A stretch of DNA of 64,000 nucleotides from Limimaricola variabilis (GCF_014195545.1 NZ_JACIBX010000002.1:1-64000); one strand, 5' to 3'; numbered from the stretch's first letter, positions 51,220-61,459 are shown. Notes: generated by a model not told the origin, from the letters alone. Numbers and translations are program-made.

Positions 51220-51612
51220 TCAGACGCGGCGGCGCTTCGGCGGGCGGCAGCCGTTATGGGCGATCGGCGTCACGTCGCGGATCGACGTGATGTTGAAGCC
51301 GACGGCGGCCAAGGCGCGCAGCGCGCTCTCGCGGCCCGAACCGGGGCCCTGCACTTCGACTTCCAGCGTCTTCACGCCGTGTTCCTGCGCCTTGCGGCCC
51401 GCGTCTTCGGCGGCGAGCTGGGCAGCGTAGGGGGTCGACTTGCGCGAGCCCTTGAAGCCCATGGTGCCGGCGGACGACCAGGAGATCGCGTTGCCCTGCA
51501 CGTCCGAGATCAGGATCTTGGTGTTGTTGAACGAGCTGTTCACATGCGCCACGCCTGCGGCGATGTTCTTGGAGACCTTCTTCTTGCCTCCGCGACGGGT
51601 ATCACGTGCCAT
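51220..51612 (-). CDS. rpsK: 30S ribosomal protein S11
   Basis: 130 residues with the family blocks [40 protein letters not shown], and the ending [12 protein letters not shown] (each written short). Between rpsM and rpoA. Confidence 0.98.
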   Translation of the reverse strand: MARDTRRGGKKKVSKNIAAGVAHVNSSFNNTKILISDVQGNAISWSSAGTMGFKGSRKSTPYAAQLAAEDAGRKAQEHGVKTLEVEVQGPGSGRESALRALAAVGFNITSIRDVTPIAHNGCRPPKRRRV

Positions 51613-51624
51613 GGATGCGTCCCC

Positions 51625-51993
51625 TTATTTCTTCTTGCCGGCAATGGCCTTCGCGGGGCCTTTGCGGGTGCGAGCGTTGGTGTGGGTACGCTGGCCGCGG
51701 ACCGGCAGGTTGCGACGGTGGCGCAGGCCACGGTAGCAGCCGAGATCCATCAGGCGCTTGATGTTCATCGTGGTCTCGCGACGCAGGTCGCCTTCCACGG
51801 TGAGGTTGGCGTCGATGTGCTCGCGGATCGCCAGGACCTCGGCGTCGGAGAGATCGTTGACCCGACGGGTCACGTCGATGCCGACGGCTTCGCAGATCTG
51901 GCGGGCGGTGCTGTCACCGATACCGGTGATGTAGGTGAGGGCGATCGGAACCCGCTTCGCGGTCGGGATGTTCACGCCGGCAATACGTGCCAC
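51625..51993 (-). CDS. rpsM: 30S ribosomal protein S13
   Basis: 122 residues starting with a GTG at 51993 (AAAGGA upstream). Family blocks [24 protein letters not shown], and [15 protein letters not shown] are present. It opens the alpha operon, behind a leader with a promoter and hairpins. Confidence 0.97.
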   Translation of the reverse strand: MARIAGVNIPTAKRVPIALTYITGIGDSTARQICEAVGIDVTRRVNDLSDAEVLAIREHIDANLTVEGDLRRETTMNIKRLMDLGCYRGLRHRRNLPVRGQRTHTNARTRKGPAKAIAGKKK

Positions 51994-52013
51994 GTTTAGC
52001 GTCCTTTCGTTGC

Positions 52014-52039
52014 GGCTCCGTGATGCCGGAGCCTTTTTT
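52014..52039 (+). terminator. plus-strand-oriented terminator in the rpsM leader
   Basis: GGCTCCG, loop TGATGC, CGGAGCC then TTTTTT reads as a classic terminator on the plus strand, opposite to all genes here. On the minus strand it is a hairpin just before the rpsM ribosome site. It may stop antisense transcription or serve as a leader structure. Confidence 0.6.
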
Positions 52040-52048
52040 CACAACTGA

Positions 52049-52067
52049 GGCCCGGAAGATCCGGGCC
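52049..52067 (-). other. second hairpin in the rpsM leader
   Basis: GGCCCGGA pairs with TCCGGGCC around three bases, 10 bases upstream (in the RNA) of the hairpin at 52014. Confidence 0.5.
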
Positions 52068-52146
52068 GCATCCTGCGAGGTGATCCGCGCGGGCAGCGGG
52101 AGCGACCCGTGTGCGCGCGCGAAATGATTCCCTTTCGGGATGGGGC

Positions 52147-52175
52147 TGTCTATGGGCGGATCGGCGGAGGGTCAA
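52147..52175 (-). promoter_or_regulatory. promoter of the alpha operon
   Basis: On the minus strand TTGACC (52175-52170), 17 bases, TAGACA (52152-52147). It lies just after the adk stop and about 155 bases before rpsM, so the alpha operon can start here. Confidence 0.65.
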
Positions 52176-52206
52176 GCCCCCCGGCCGTTCCGTCCGGACG
52201 CCGCGC

Positions 52207-52868
52207 TCAGGCGTCCTGGGTCTGGCTGCCCAGCAGTCCGGAGATCTCGGCGGCGACCGCCTCGATCGCGGCCAAGCCGTTGACGCTCTCGAGCTGGCCC
52301 TTGGCATGGTAATAGCCGATCAGCGGCGAGGTCTGCTTGTAATAAGCCAGCAGCCGCGTGCGCAGCGCGTCCTCGTTGTCGTCGGCGCGACGCTTGATCT
52401 CGGTCGAGCCGCAATTGACGCACTTGCCATCGGCGGGGACCGGGCGGGTCACGTCGTGATAGACCTCGCCGCAATTGCCGCAGGTCGACCGGCCGGTGAT
52501 CCGCGCGACCAGAACCTCGTCATCGACACGCATCTCGATCACGTGGTCGAGCGACTGGCCCAGCTCCGAAAGCAGCGCGCCGAGCGCGTCGGCCTGCGCC
52601 AGGGTGCGCGGGAAGCCGTCGAAGATGTAGCCGCCATGCGCCGCGCCGGAGGTCAGCTTCTCGCGGATCAGGCCGATGACGATCTCGTCGGTGACCAGCT
52701 CGCCGCGATCCATCACGGCGGCGACCCGCTGCCCCATCTCGGTGCCGGAGGAGCGGGCCTCGCGCAGCATGTCGCCGGTGGAGAGCTGGACCATGCCACG
52801 CTCTTCGACCAGCCGCTTGGCCTGCGTGCCCTTGCCCGCGCCCGGCGGCCCCAGAAGAATGATGTTGG

Positions 52869-52872
<4 letters not shown>
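52207..52872 (-). CDS. adk: adenylate kinase, zinc-lid type
   Basis: 221 residues. P-loop [10 protein letters not shown] at 8-17, [17 protein letters not shown] and the LID region with two cysteine pairs, STCGNCG and KCVNCG, a four-cysteine zinc site. Paracoccus denitrificans adenylate kinase is known to bind zinc this way. Catalyses ATP + AMP to 2 ADP. Overlaps the secY stop by four bases. Confidence 0.97.
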
Positions 52873-54242
<1,370 letters not shown>

Positions 54243-54263
54243 CGGGGCTCTCTTGTCATGTCA

Positions 54264-54298
54264 GCGCCGCCAGACCGGGATCTTCCGGTCGGCGGCGC
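54264..54298 (-). other. hairpin between rplO and secY
   Basis: GCGCCGCC, a bulged A, GACCGG, loop GATCTT, CCGGTC, GGCGGCGC: 14 pairs in the 106-base gap. No T-run. Confidence 0.55.
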
Positions 54299-54348
54299 GG
54301 GAACAGTCGGTGACGGGGGCGGGGAGCGCAAGGCCCCCCGGCCACCGA

Positions 54349-54825
54349 TTATTCGGCGGCGGCCGCCGGTGCGGTGACGGTGAGCTTGCCACCGGCCTTC
54401 TCGACCGCCTCGATCGCGCCCTTGGAGGCGCCGGTCACGGCGATGTTGGCCTTGGCGGTGAACTCGCCCTTGGACAGCACGCGGATGCCGTCACGCTTGC
54501 GACGGACCAGGCCCGACGCGATCAGCGCGTCCTCGGTGATGTCCTGAGCGGCGTCGATCTTGCCGGCGTCGATGAACTTCTGGATCAGGCCGAGGTTCAC
54601 GACAGCGTATTCGCGGCGGTTCGGCTTGTTGAAGCCGCGCTTGGGCAGACGCTGGTAGAGCGGCATCTGGCCGCCCTCGTAGCCCTTGATGGCCACGCCC
54701 GAACGGGATTTCTGACCCTTGATACCACGGCCACCCATCTTGCCGGTGCCGGAGCCCGGACCACGGCCGACGCGCTTGGCTTTCTTGGTCGCGCCCGGAT
54801 TGTCGCGCAGTTCGTTGAGTTTCAT
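54349..54825 (-). CDS. rplO: 50S ribosomal protein L15
   Basis: 158 residues from the ATG at 54825 (GGAGAAG upstream). Family start [20 protein letters not shown] and the glycine-rich [24 protein letters not shown] (split) are clear. Normally follows rpmD directly; here 1.8 kb away, with its own promoter at 54923. Confidence 0.97.
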   Translation of the reverse strand: MKLNELRDNPGATKKAKRVGRGPGSGTGKMGGRGIKGQKSRSGVAIKGYEGGQMPLYQRLPKRGFNKPNRREYAVVNLGLIQKFIDAGKIDAAQDITEDALIASGLVRRKRDGIRVLSKGEFTAKANIAVTGASKGAIEAVEKAGGKLTVTAPAAAAE

Positions 54826-54922
54826 GTCGCTTCTCCTTGTGCCGGAACTGCCCCCCAGCGACGGAACGGGCAAACGCGGCTTTTATGTACGGATTCGGGA
54901 CCCGCGATCGGGCCACCGGCGG

Positions 54923-54951
54923 CGTATACGACCGCCTGCGCCGAGTTTCAA
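54923..54951 (-). promoter_or_regulatory. promoter of the rplO-secY-adk unit
   Basis: On the minus strand TTGAAA (54951-54946), 17 bases, TATACG (54928-54923). It lies eleven bases after the DUF2182 stop and about 100 bases before rplO. The best sigma-70 match in the ribosomal region. Confidence 0.7.
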
Positions 54952-54961
54952 GCGTCCTACC

Positions 54962-55756
54962 TCACGGCAGGAGAACGACGCCCCCCGACATGAGTAGGAT
55001 CAGGCCGGTGATCCGCCCCACTGCCGGGCCGCGCGGCGCCAGCTTCTCGACCAGCACCAGCAGCGCCAACCCGGCGATCCAGAGGGGGTTCATCACGCCG
55101 CCCACGAAGAGAAGCGCCATCAGCGCCCAGCAGCAGCCAAGGCAATAGCCGCCATGGCCCACCCCGATCGCCAGCGCGCCGCGCCAGCCACGGCCCCGGT
55201 GGCGGATGAGCCAGTCCACCGGCGAGCGGCAATGCCGCAGGCAGGCGCGTTTCGCCGGGGTGAACTGCCACGCCCCTGCGGCCAGCAGCAGTCCGCCGCT
55301 CAGCACCCCGCTCGCGCTCGCCATGCCTGAACCGATCCAGCGAACCTCGGAAAGCGCGGCCTGCGCCACCACCGCTACGAGGCTGAAGCCGAGCCAGGTC
55401 AGCTGGTAGCCCGCGACGAACACTGCCGTGGCGGAGAACGGGGCGCGACCGGTCGTGCGGCGGTTCAGCGCGGCGGCGAGCAGGATCACCGGCGCGGCCG
55501 ATGGCAGCATCATCGCGACCATCATCACCCACCACATCGCGAGCATCAGCGCGGCATGCGACAGGCTCCACCCCATGGCAGCGGAGCCGGTGCCTTCACC
55601 CGGGGCCGGAGCCACGCCTCCAAACGGCAGCGCTATGCGCGCTCCTGCCAGCGTATAGACCCAAGCCAGCGCGCAGACCGCGGCCAGCAGGGCGCCGCAG
55701 ATCAGCCGGTCGCGCCTGAGCAGGGGCACGAGGCGGTCCGCTGCGGCCTCAGCCAT
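54962..55756 (-). CDS. DUF2182 predicted metal-binding membrane protein
   Basis: 264 residues (ATG at 55756; an ATG at 55774 adds six). Six or seven hydrophobic segments. The Met-rich segment LSHAALMLAMWWVMMVAMMLPS (H67, M71, M74, M78, M79, M82, M83), the QFTPAKRACLRHCRSP motif (C172, C176) and HGGYCLGCCW (H201, C205, C208, C209) are the family landmarks. Pfam describes the family as predicted metal-binding integral membrane proteins. It starts eight bases inside the end of the DUF1326 gene, so the two are coupled. Metal and role are not shown by sequence. Confidence 0.8.
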   Translation of the reverse strand: MAEAAADRLVPLLRRDRLICGALLAAVCALAWVYTLAGARIALPFGGVAPAPGEGTGSAAMGWSLSHAALMLAMWWVMMVAMMLPSAAPVILLAAALNRRTTGRAPFSATAVFVAGYQLTWLGFSLVAVVAQAALSEVRWIGSGMASASGVLSGGLLLAAGAWQFTPAKRACLRHCRSPVDWLIRHRGRGWRGALAIGVGHGGYCLGCCWALMALLFVGGVMNPLWIAGLALLVLVEKLAPRGPAVGRITGLILLMSGGVVLLP

Positions 55757-56387
55757 GCACGACGCCCTCTCCATTGTGGTGCAGCCGGTTGAACTGGCCG
55801 TAGCTGTCGGTCAGGTCGAGCGAGATGGCGCTGTCGGTGCCGCTGCGCGAGGTGGCGCTGCCGATTTCCGCGGTCTCGAACTCGATGCCGCCGGGGATCT
55901 GGATCCGCACCCGGTGCTCGCCATCGGAATGCGGCGGCATGATCGGCCGCCCCTCCCCGGTCAGGACACCGGGGATCGTGGCCCGCGCCCGTCGCGCGTC
56001 GATGTCGAGTTCGAGCTCGATCGGGCGATACAGCGTCGGGTGCACCACGTCGGACATCGCCCGGAACACCCACCAATGCGTCGCGGCCTCGGCGGTCTCG
56101 CCGCCGTGGAGCACCCGCTCCAGCGCCGCGCGCTGATCCGCGTCGGCGCGCTCGTCGATCACCGCCTGCAATTCCCCGCGACCTTCGAAGATCGGACCCG
56201 GCCAGGCATAGAGCAGCGCGACAAGGAGCCCGTCGAGCCGGGTCTCGGCAAAATGGCCGCGCTCGATCCGCAGCACCTCGAAGCCCCGGCAATGGCCGTG
56301 CGTCGGAAGATCCTCGAACTGGCACGGACATCCATAGGCGCAGTTGCAGTTACCGAAGGATTCCCCCTCGATGGACTAGTCGATCAT
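55749..56387 (-). pseudogene. DUF1326 domain protein gene interrupted by an amber codon at codon 4
   Basis: Reading from the ATG at 56387, which has a GGGGGAGGGGG ribosome site, the frame is M-I-D-TAG-S-I-E-G-E-S-F-G-N-C. The TAG (56376-56378) occupies the place of the family's conserved tryptophan, nine residues before the N of NCNC. Downstream the gene is intact for 209 codons, with the cysteine cluster NCNCAYGCPCQF (C14, C16, C20, C22), PTHGHC (C33), LDGLLVALLYAWPGPIFEG and the usual C-terminal part. A shorter product of 175 residues could start at the GTG at 56276, but it would lack all these cysteines. It could be a true pseudogene, a read-through gene or a sequencing error; it is coupled to DUF2182. 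Confidence 0.72.
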
Positions 56388-56562
56388 GGCCCCCTCCCCC
56401 GTTGCGGAAGCCGCCCTGCGCGGGGCGGCGGGACACGGGCCGAGACGGGGCGGCGCAACTCGGGATCAGGTCCGGGCAGGATGTCCGCCATTGCCGCGAC
56501 CTTGCCGCATCATAGCAGCCCCGCCCGAGTCGCGGGAGGGCAGCGGGACGGGCCGCATGCGA

Positions 56563-56594
56563 AAGGGGCGCCGCGGTTTCCCGCGACGCCCCTT
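56563..56594 (-). terminator. terminator after rpmD
   Basis: On the minus strand AAGGGGCG, mismatch, CGCGG, loop, CCGCG, mismatch, CGCCCCTT followed by TC. It lies 23 bases after rpmD and separates the rpmD-side operon from the DUF1326-DUF2182 pair. Confidence 0.75.
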
Positions 56595-56616
56595 CCATTC
56601 GCGCTGAGCCGGTGGC

Positions 56617-56802
56617 TCAGGCCTTTTCTTCGATGATCTGCACGAGGTGCGGGATCGAGTTCACCATGCCGCGGACCGAGGGGGTGTCCTCGAGCTCGCG
56701 GGTGCGGTGCATCTTGTTGAGCCCCAGACCCTTCAGCGTCGCGCGCTGGATGGCGGGGCGGCGGATCGGCGAGCCGATCTGCTTGACGACGATGGTTGCC
56801 AT
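56617..56802 (-). CDS. rpmD: 50S ribosomal protein L30
   Basis: 61 residues, [27 protein letters not shown] pattern (in short: [20 protein letters not shown]) with the family ending. Last ribosomal gene before the DUF1326/DUF2182 insertion; followed by a terminator. Confidence 0.96.
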   Translation of the reverse strand: MATIVVKQIGSPIRRPAIQRATLKGLGLNKMHRTRELEDTPSVRGMVNSIPHLVQIIEEKA

Positions 56803-56813
56803 GTCCGCTCTCC

Positions 56814-57371
56814 TCAGGCTTCGGCGACTTCGGCGCCGGCCTCTTCGGGCTTGCGCAGAATGTCGGCGACCTTCTTGCCGCGACGCTGGGCGACCGCACG
56901 CGGCGACTGCTCGGCGCGGAGGCCGTCCAGCGTGGCGCGGATCATGTTGTACGGGTTCTGCGAGCCGAGCGACTTGGACACGACGTCCTGCAGGCCCAGC
57001 ATCTCGAACACCGCACGCATCGGGCCGCCGGCGATGATGCCGGTACCCGCCGGAGCGGCACGCATCACGACGCGGCCGGCGCCGTGGCGACCTTCCATGT
57101 CGTGGTGCAGGGTCCGACCCTCGCGCAGCGGCACGCGGATCAGGTTGCGACGCGCCTGCTCGGTGGCCTTGCGGATGGCCTCGGGGACCTCCTTGGCCTT
57201 GCCCTTGCCGAAGCCGACGCGGCCCTTCTGGTCCCCGACGACGACGAGCGCCGCGAAGCCGAAGCGCTTGCCGCCCTTGACGGTCTTCGAGACCCGGTTG
57301 ATCGCCACGAGACGATCGGCGAATTCCGGGTTCTCGTCGCGGTCGCGGCGACGGTTGTCACGTTCTGCCAT
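56814..57371 (-). CDS. rpsE: 30S ribosomal protein S5
   Basis: 185 residues with an N-terminal dsRBD-like part ([22 protein letters not shown]) and the C-terminal S5 domain ([19 protein letters not shown]). The N-terminal [14 protein letters not shown] extension is typical of alphaproteobacteria. Between rplR and rpmD. Confidence 0.97.
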   Translation of the reverse strand: MAERDNRRRDRDENPEFADRLVAINRVSKTVKGGKRFGFAALVVVGDQKGRVGFGKGKAKEVPEAIRKATEQARRNLIRVPLREGRTLHHDMEGRHGAGRVVMRAAPAGTGIIAGGPMRAVFEMLGLQDVVSKSLGSQNPYNMIRATLDGLRAEQSPRAVAQRRGKKVADILRKPEEAGAEVAEA

Positions 57372-57382
57372 GTTACGTCTCC

Positions 57383-57742
57383 TCAGATCTTCAGGCCGGC
57401 GTCACGGGCCGCGTCAGCGAGCGCCTTGACCTTGCCGTGGAACAGGAAGCCGCCGCGATCGAAATAGGCTTCGGTCACGCCGGCCTTCTTCGCACGCTCC
57501 GCGATCGCCGCACCGACCTTGGCGGCCGCCTCGACGTTGTTCTTCCCGACGATGCCCAGATCCTTCTCGAGCGAGGAGGCCGAGGCGAGAGTGACGCCGT
57601 TGACGTCGTCGATCAGCTGCACGCTGATGTTCTTGTTGCTGCGGTGCACGCTGAGGCGCGGACGCCCGGCGTTGACCTTGCGCAGCTTGCTCCGGACGCG
57701 CTGACGGCGCTTCAGGAACAGATCCCGTTTGCTGTTTGCCAT
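57383..57742 (-). CDS. rplR: 50S ribosomal protein L18
   Basis: 119 residues, [22 protein letters not shown]-like core (in short [19 protein letters not shown]) and the ending [20 protein letters not shown]. Binds 5S rRNA. Confidence 0.97.
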   Translation of the reverse strand: MANSKRDLFLKRRQRVRSKLRKVNAGRPRLSVHRSNKNISVQLIDDVNGVTLASASSLEKDLGIVGKNNVEAAAKVGAAIAERAKKAGVTEAYFDRGGFLFHGKVKALADAARDAGLKI

Positions 57743-57754
57743 TTTTTCGCGTCC

Positions 57755-58288
57755 TTACTTCTTCTTGCCTTCCTTGCGGAAGATGAACTCGCCCTTGTAG
57801 CGGATGCCCTTGCCCTTATAGGGCTCGGGAGCGCGCCACTCGCGGATGTTGGCCGCGACTTGACCGACGAGCTGCTGATCGATGCCCTCGACCACGATCT
57901 CGGTCTGCTTGGGCGCCGTAACCGTGACGCCCTGGGGCACCTCGAAGTTCACGTCGTGGCTGTAGCCGAGCGCCAGCTTCAGGGTGTTGCCCTGCATCTG
58001 GGCACGGTAGCCGACGCCCTGGATCTCGAGCTCTTTCTTGAAGCCCTCGGAGACACCAGTGACGAGGTTCTGAACCATCGAGCGGGACATGCCCCACTGC
58101 TGGCGCGAACGCTTCGACAGGCCGCGCGGGGTGACGCTGATCGCGCCATCCTCGAGCTTGAGTGTGACGTCATCGGTGGCGGTGAAGCTGCGGGTGCCCT
58201 TGGGCCCCTTCACTTCGACCGTCTGGCCGGAGACGTTGGCGGTCACGCCGCTGGGCAGGGCGACCGGGCGTTTGCCGATACGAGACAT
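57755..58288 (-). CDS. rplF: 50S ribosomal protein L6
   Basis: 177 residues with the start [19 protein letters not shown] and the end [16 protein letters not shown], followed by a lysine-rich tail. Two L6 folds are in order. Confidence 0.98.
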   Translation of the reverse strand: MSRIGKRPVALPSGVTANVSGQTVEVKGPKGTRSFTATDDVTLKLEDGAISVTPRGLSKRSRQQWGMSRSMVQNLVTGVSEGFKKELEIQGVGYRAQMQGNTLKLALGYSHDVNFEVPQGVTVTAPKQTEIVVEGIDQQLVGQVAANIREWRAPEPYKGKGIRYKGEFIFRKEGKKK

Positions 58289-58300
58289 TCCGGACCCTCC

Positions 58301-58693
58301 TTAGAATACGGTGCAGAGCACTTCGCCACCGACATTGGCAGCGCGCGCGTTGGCATCCGACATCACGCCGCGGGGCGTGGAGACGATCGAGACGCCCAGA
58401 CCCTGGCGCGGTGCCGGCAGGTCCTTGACGCTCATGTAGACGCGACGGCCCGGCTTGGAGACGCGCTTGAGCTCGCGGATCACCGGGGCGCCCTCGTAGT
58501 AGCGCAGGCTGATCTCGAGCGCCGGGTGGCCGTCCTTGCCGGTCACCTTCTCGTAGCCGCGGATGTAGCCCTCGTCCGCGAGGACATCGAGCACCCAGGC
58601 GCGGAGCTTGGAGGCGGGGGTGAGGACGGTGGACTTGTGACGCATCTGCGCGTTGCGGATGCGGGTCAGCATATCACCGATGGGATCGTTCAT
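58301..58693 (-). CDS. rpsH: 30S ribosomal protein S8
   Basis: 130 residues, [14 protein letters not shown] start and the end [20 protein letters not shown], followed by GGEVLCTVF. In E. coli S8 is the autogenous regulator of the spc operon; no such leader motif was sought in detail here. Confidence 0.98.
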   Translation of the reverse strand: MNDPIGDMLTRIRNAQMRHKSTVLTPASKLRAWVLDVLADEGYIRGYEKVTGKDGHPALEISLRYYEGAPVIRELKRVSKPGRRVYMSVKDLPAPRQGLGVSIVSTPRGVMSDANARAANVGGEVLCTVF

Positions 58694-58706
58694 CTGTGGA
58701 CCCTCC

Positions 58707-59012
58707 TTACCAGCTCGACTTGACCATGCCGGGGATTTCCCCGTTCGAGCCGAGCTCGCGCAGCATGATCCGGCTGAGTTTCAGCTTGCGGTAATAGGCG
58801 TGCGGACGCCCCGTCAGCTGGCAGCGGTTGTGAAGACGCGTGGGCGAGCTGTTGCGCGGCAGTTGCGCGAGCTTCAGGTTCGCCTTGAAGCGCTCTTCCA
58901 CGGGCTTGTCTTTGTCGTTCGCGATCGCCTTGAGCTCGGCGCGCTTGGCGGCATACTGCGCCACCAGACGCTCGCGCTTCTTCTCGCGTTCGATCATGGA
59001 TTTCTTGGCCAT
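58707..59012 (-). CDS. rpsN: 30S ribosomal protein S14
   Basis: 101 residues of the long, zinc-free type: no CxxC pair, [21 protein letters not shown] core (in short [14 protein letters not shown]) and [18 protein letters not shown] end. Between rplE and rpsH. Confidence 0.97.
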   Translation of the reverse strand: MAKKSMIEREKKRERLVAQYAAKRAELKAIANDKDKPVEERFKANLKLAQLPRNSSPTRLHNRCQLTGRPHAYYRKLKLSRIMLRELGSNGEIPGMVKSSW

Positions 59013-59033
59013 ATCTCTCTTTCCTCCCGCGGA

Positions 59034-59597
59034 TCAGCTGTTGAACGGCATGTTGAAATGCTTCAACAGCGCCTTCGCTTCCGCGTCGGTCTTCGCGGTG
59101 GTGCAGATGATGATGTCCATGCCCCAGACCTCATCGACCTTGTCGAAGTTGATCTCCGGGAACACGATGTGCTCCTTCAGGCCCATGGCGTAGTTGCCAC
59201 GGCCGTCGAAGCTCTTGCCGGGGACGCCGCGGAAGTCGCGGATCCGGGGCATCGCCACGGTGATCAGGCGGTCGAGGAATTCATACATCCGGTCGCCACG
59301 CAGGGTCACCTTCGCACCGAGCGGCATGTCCTCGCGGACGCGGAAGCCGGCGATCGACTTCTTGGCCTTGGTGACGACGGCGCGCTGACCGGCGATGGTC
59401 GAAAGATCGTCCTGGGCGGACTTGGCTTTCTTGGAATCGCGGACGGCCTCGGCCCCGGCGCCGATGTTCAGTACGATCTTGTCCAGGCGCGGGATCTGCA
59501 TGTCGTTCTTGTAGCCGAACTCTTCCTTGAGCTTGGCCTTGATCTCGCTGGCGAAGGTCGCCTTGAGACGCGGGGTATAGTTCGCGGTATCGAGCAT
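59034..59597 (-). CDS. rplE: 50S ribosomal protein L5
   Basis: 187 residues, [41 protein letters not shown] and the ending FNMPF. Overlaps the rplX stop by one base (TGATG-type). Confidence 0.98.
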   Translation of the reverse strand: MLDTANYTPRLKATFASEIKAKLKEEFGYKNDMQIPRLDKIVLNIGAGAEAVRDSKKAKSAQDDLSTIAGQRAVVTKAKKSIAGFRVREDMPLGAKVTLRGDRMYEFLDRLITVAMPRIRDFRGVPGKSFDGRGNYAMGLKEHIVFPEINFDKVDEVWGMDIIICTTAKTDAEAKALLKHFNMPFNS

Positions 59598-59902
59598 CAG
59601 ATCACGTCCCCGGTGGTTTTGGCGAAACGCACCTTCTTGCCGTCTTCCTCGCGGAAGCCGACGCGGGCCGGTTTGCCGTTGGCATCGACGATGGCCAGGT
59701 TCGACAGCTGGATCGGCATCGCCTTGGGCTGACGGCCACCCTGATCGGTCTGGCTCTGCTTGACGTGGCGGATCGCGACGTTGATCCCTTCGACCACGGC
59801 CTTGCCGGCCTTGGGGTCGACGGACTGGATCTCGCCGGTCTTGCCCTTGTCCTTGCCGGTCAGGACGACGACCTTGTCACCTTTGCGGAGTTTGGCAGCC
59901 AT
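59597..59902 (-). CDS. rplX: 50S ribosomal protein L24
   Basis: 101 residues. The KOW motif [20 protein letters not shown] is near the start. Overlaps rplN by one base. Confidence 0.97.
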   Translation of the reverse strand: MAAKLRKGDKVVVLTGKDKGKTGEIQSVDPKAGKAVVEGINVAIRHVKQSQTDQGGRQPKAMPIQLSNLAIVDANGKPARVGFREEDGKKVRFAKTTGDVI

Positions 59903-60270
59903 TACAGCACCTCCGGCGCGAGCGAGATGATCTTCATGAAGTTCTTCGCGCGCAGCTCGCGAACCACCGGCCCGAAGATACGGGTGCCGACCGGCTCGTT
60001 GTTGTTGTTCAGAATGACGGCCGCGTTGCGGTCGAAGCGGATCGAGGTGCCGTCTTCGCGACGAACTTCCTTGGCGGTGCGCACGACGACGGCCTTGCGG
60101 ACGTCACCTTTCTTCACGCGGCCACGGGGGATCGCTTCCTTGACGGACACCACGATGATGTCGCCGACCGACGCATACCGGCGGTGCGAACCGCCGAGGA
60201 CCTTGATGCACTGCACCCGGCGTGCGCCGGAGTTGTCAGCGACATCCAGATTGGTCTGCATCTGGATCAT
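59902..60270 (-). CDS. rplN: 50S ribosomal protein L14
   Basis: 122 residues, start [20 protein letters not shown] and [21 protein letters not shown], all as in the family. Overlaps rplX by one base. Confidence 0.98.
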   Translation of the reverse strand: MIQMQTNLDVADNSGARRVQCIKVLGGSHRRYASVGDIIVVSVKEAIPRGRVKKGDVRKAVVVRTAKEVRREDGTSIRFDRNAAVILNNNNEPVGTRIFGPVVRELRAKNFMKIISLAPEVL

Positions 60271-60344
60271 GGGTTTCTCCCGACCTTTGGGGGGCTCGCA
60301 ATGGCCTTCTCCCCAGGGTTTCGTTCAAGCTGAGAGTGGGCGCC

Positions 60345-60575
60345 TTACTCGGCGATCACTTCCCAGCGCTTGGTCTTGGATTTCGGCGCGCATTCCTGAA
60401 TGCGGACGATGTCGCCCACATTGAAGGTGTTCGCCTCGTCGTGAGCCCGGTACTTCTTGGACTTACGGATCGTCTTCTTCAGAACCGGATGGGTGAACCG
60501 GCGCTCGACCGAAACGGTGACGGTCTGGGCGTTCTGGTTCGAGGTCACGACGCCTTGCAGGATGCGTTTGGGCAT
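60345..60575 (-). CDS. rpsQ: 30S ribosomal protein S17
   Basis: 76 residues; [20 protein letters not shown] start and the OB fold core ([19 protein letters not shown]). Follows rpmC by four bases; a 74-base gap to rplN shows no structure I can support. Confidence 0.97.
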   Translation of the reverse strand: MPKRILQGVVTSNQNAQTVTVSVERRFTHPVLKKTIRKSKKYRAHDEANTFNVGDIVRIQECAPKSKTKRWEVIAE

Positions 60576-60579
60576 GGGC

Positions 60580-60795
60580 TCAGGCCTCCGTGCCGGCGGC
60601 CGCGGCCGCCTTCTGGTTCAGGATGGTGTTGATGCGGGCGACGTCACGACGGACGCTGCGCATCCGCGCGGTGTTCTCGAGCTGACCGGTGGCCTGCTGG
60701 AAGCGCAGGTTGAACGCTTCCTTCTTGAGAGCGACGAGCTGCTCGCGCAGCTGGTCGGGGGTCTTGTCGTTGAGTTCCTTGGCAGCGAGCGCCAT
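60580..60795 (-). CDS. rpmC: 50S ribosomal protein L29
   Basis: 71 residues from the ATG at 60795 (AGGA upstream; a longer reading from 60816 starts MMWKGQP and lacks support). Family core [21 protein letters not shown] and [16 protein letters not shown]. Opens the spc-side unit after a terminator and a promoter. Confidence 0.96.
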   Translation of the reverse strand: MALAAKELNDKTPDQLREQLVALKKEAFNLRFQQATGQLENTARMRSVRRDVARINTILNQKAAAAAGTEA

Positions 60796-60881
60796 GGGCT
60801 GTCCTTTCCACATCACCGGAAGGCCCCTGTCATCAGTGAAAGGGTCACCCTGATTCCGGTGGACTAGGTGAATGAGCGCTG

Positions 60882-60910
60882 TCCCTAGACGGAATGGGCC
60901 GGGGATGCAA
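60882..60910 (-). promoter_or_regulatory. promoter of the rpmC...rpmD unit
   Basis: On the minus strand TTGCAT (60910-60905), 17 bases, TAGGGA (60887-60882), about 90 bases upstream of rpmC. A moderate match. Confidence 0.5.
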
Positions 60911-60965
60911 ACCCTTTCTCGGAAAGCGCGCCCACGCGGGCCGAAGCGGCTTTCCGGCAGATACG

Positions 60966-61001
60966 AAAAGGCCCCCGCCGATTGCTCGACGGGGGCCTCT
61001 T
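60966..61001 (-). terminator. terminator after rplP
   Basis: On the minus strand GGCCCCCG pairs with CGGGGGCC with an inner stem of three pairs, followed by TTTTCG. It separates the S10-side genes from rpmC, which normally follow each other directly. Confidence 0.8.
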
Positions 61002-61010
61002 GGTGCGGTC

Positions 61011-61026
61011 GGGGCCCTAGGGCCCC
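61011..61026. repeat. perfect 16-bp palindrome after rplP
   Basis: GGGGCCCTAGGGCCCC is self-complementary and lies six bases after the rplP stop, just upstream of the terminator hairpin. Confidence 0.7.
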
Positions 61027-61031
61027 TGCCC

Positions 61032-61445
61032 TTACCAGTCCTCGCGGACCACGGTGCGGGTCTTGATCGGCAGCTTCATCGCGGCAAGGCGAAGAGCTTC
61101 GCGGGCAATTTCCTCGCTCACGCCGTCGATCTCGAACATCACGCGGCCCGGCTTGACCTTGGCGGCCCAGAAATCGACCGAACCCTTACCCTTACCCATC
61201 CGGACTTCGGTGGGCTTGGAGGTCACGGGCGTATCCGGGAAGATCCGGATCCAGACCCGGCCCTGACGCTTCATGTGACGGGTCAGGGCACGACGGGCGG
61301 CCTCGATCTGACGCGCGGTGATGCGCTCGGGCTGCACGGCCTTTAGGCCGTAGGAACCGAAGTCCAGGTTGAAGCCACCCTTGGCCTCACCGTGGATGCG
61401 GCCCTTGTGCTGCTTGCGGAACTTCGTGCGCTTCGGTTGAAGCAT
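61032..61445 (-). CDS. rplP: 50S ribosomal protein L16
   Basis: 137 residues. [40 protein letters not shown] and [20 protein letters not shown] are typical. Followed by the terminator at 60966. Confidence 0.98.
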   Translation of the reverse strand: MLQPKRTKFRKQHKGRIHGEAKGGFNLDFGSYGLKAVQPERITARQIEAARRALTRHMKRQGRVWIRIFPDTPVTSKPTEVRMGKGKGSVDFWAAKVKPGRVMFEIDGVSEEIAREALRLAAMKLPIKTRTVVREDW

Positions 61446-61459
61446 GTGTCAGCCCTCCC

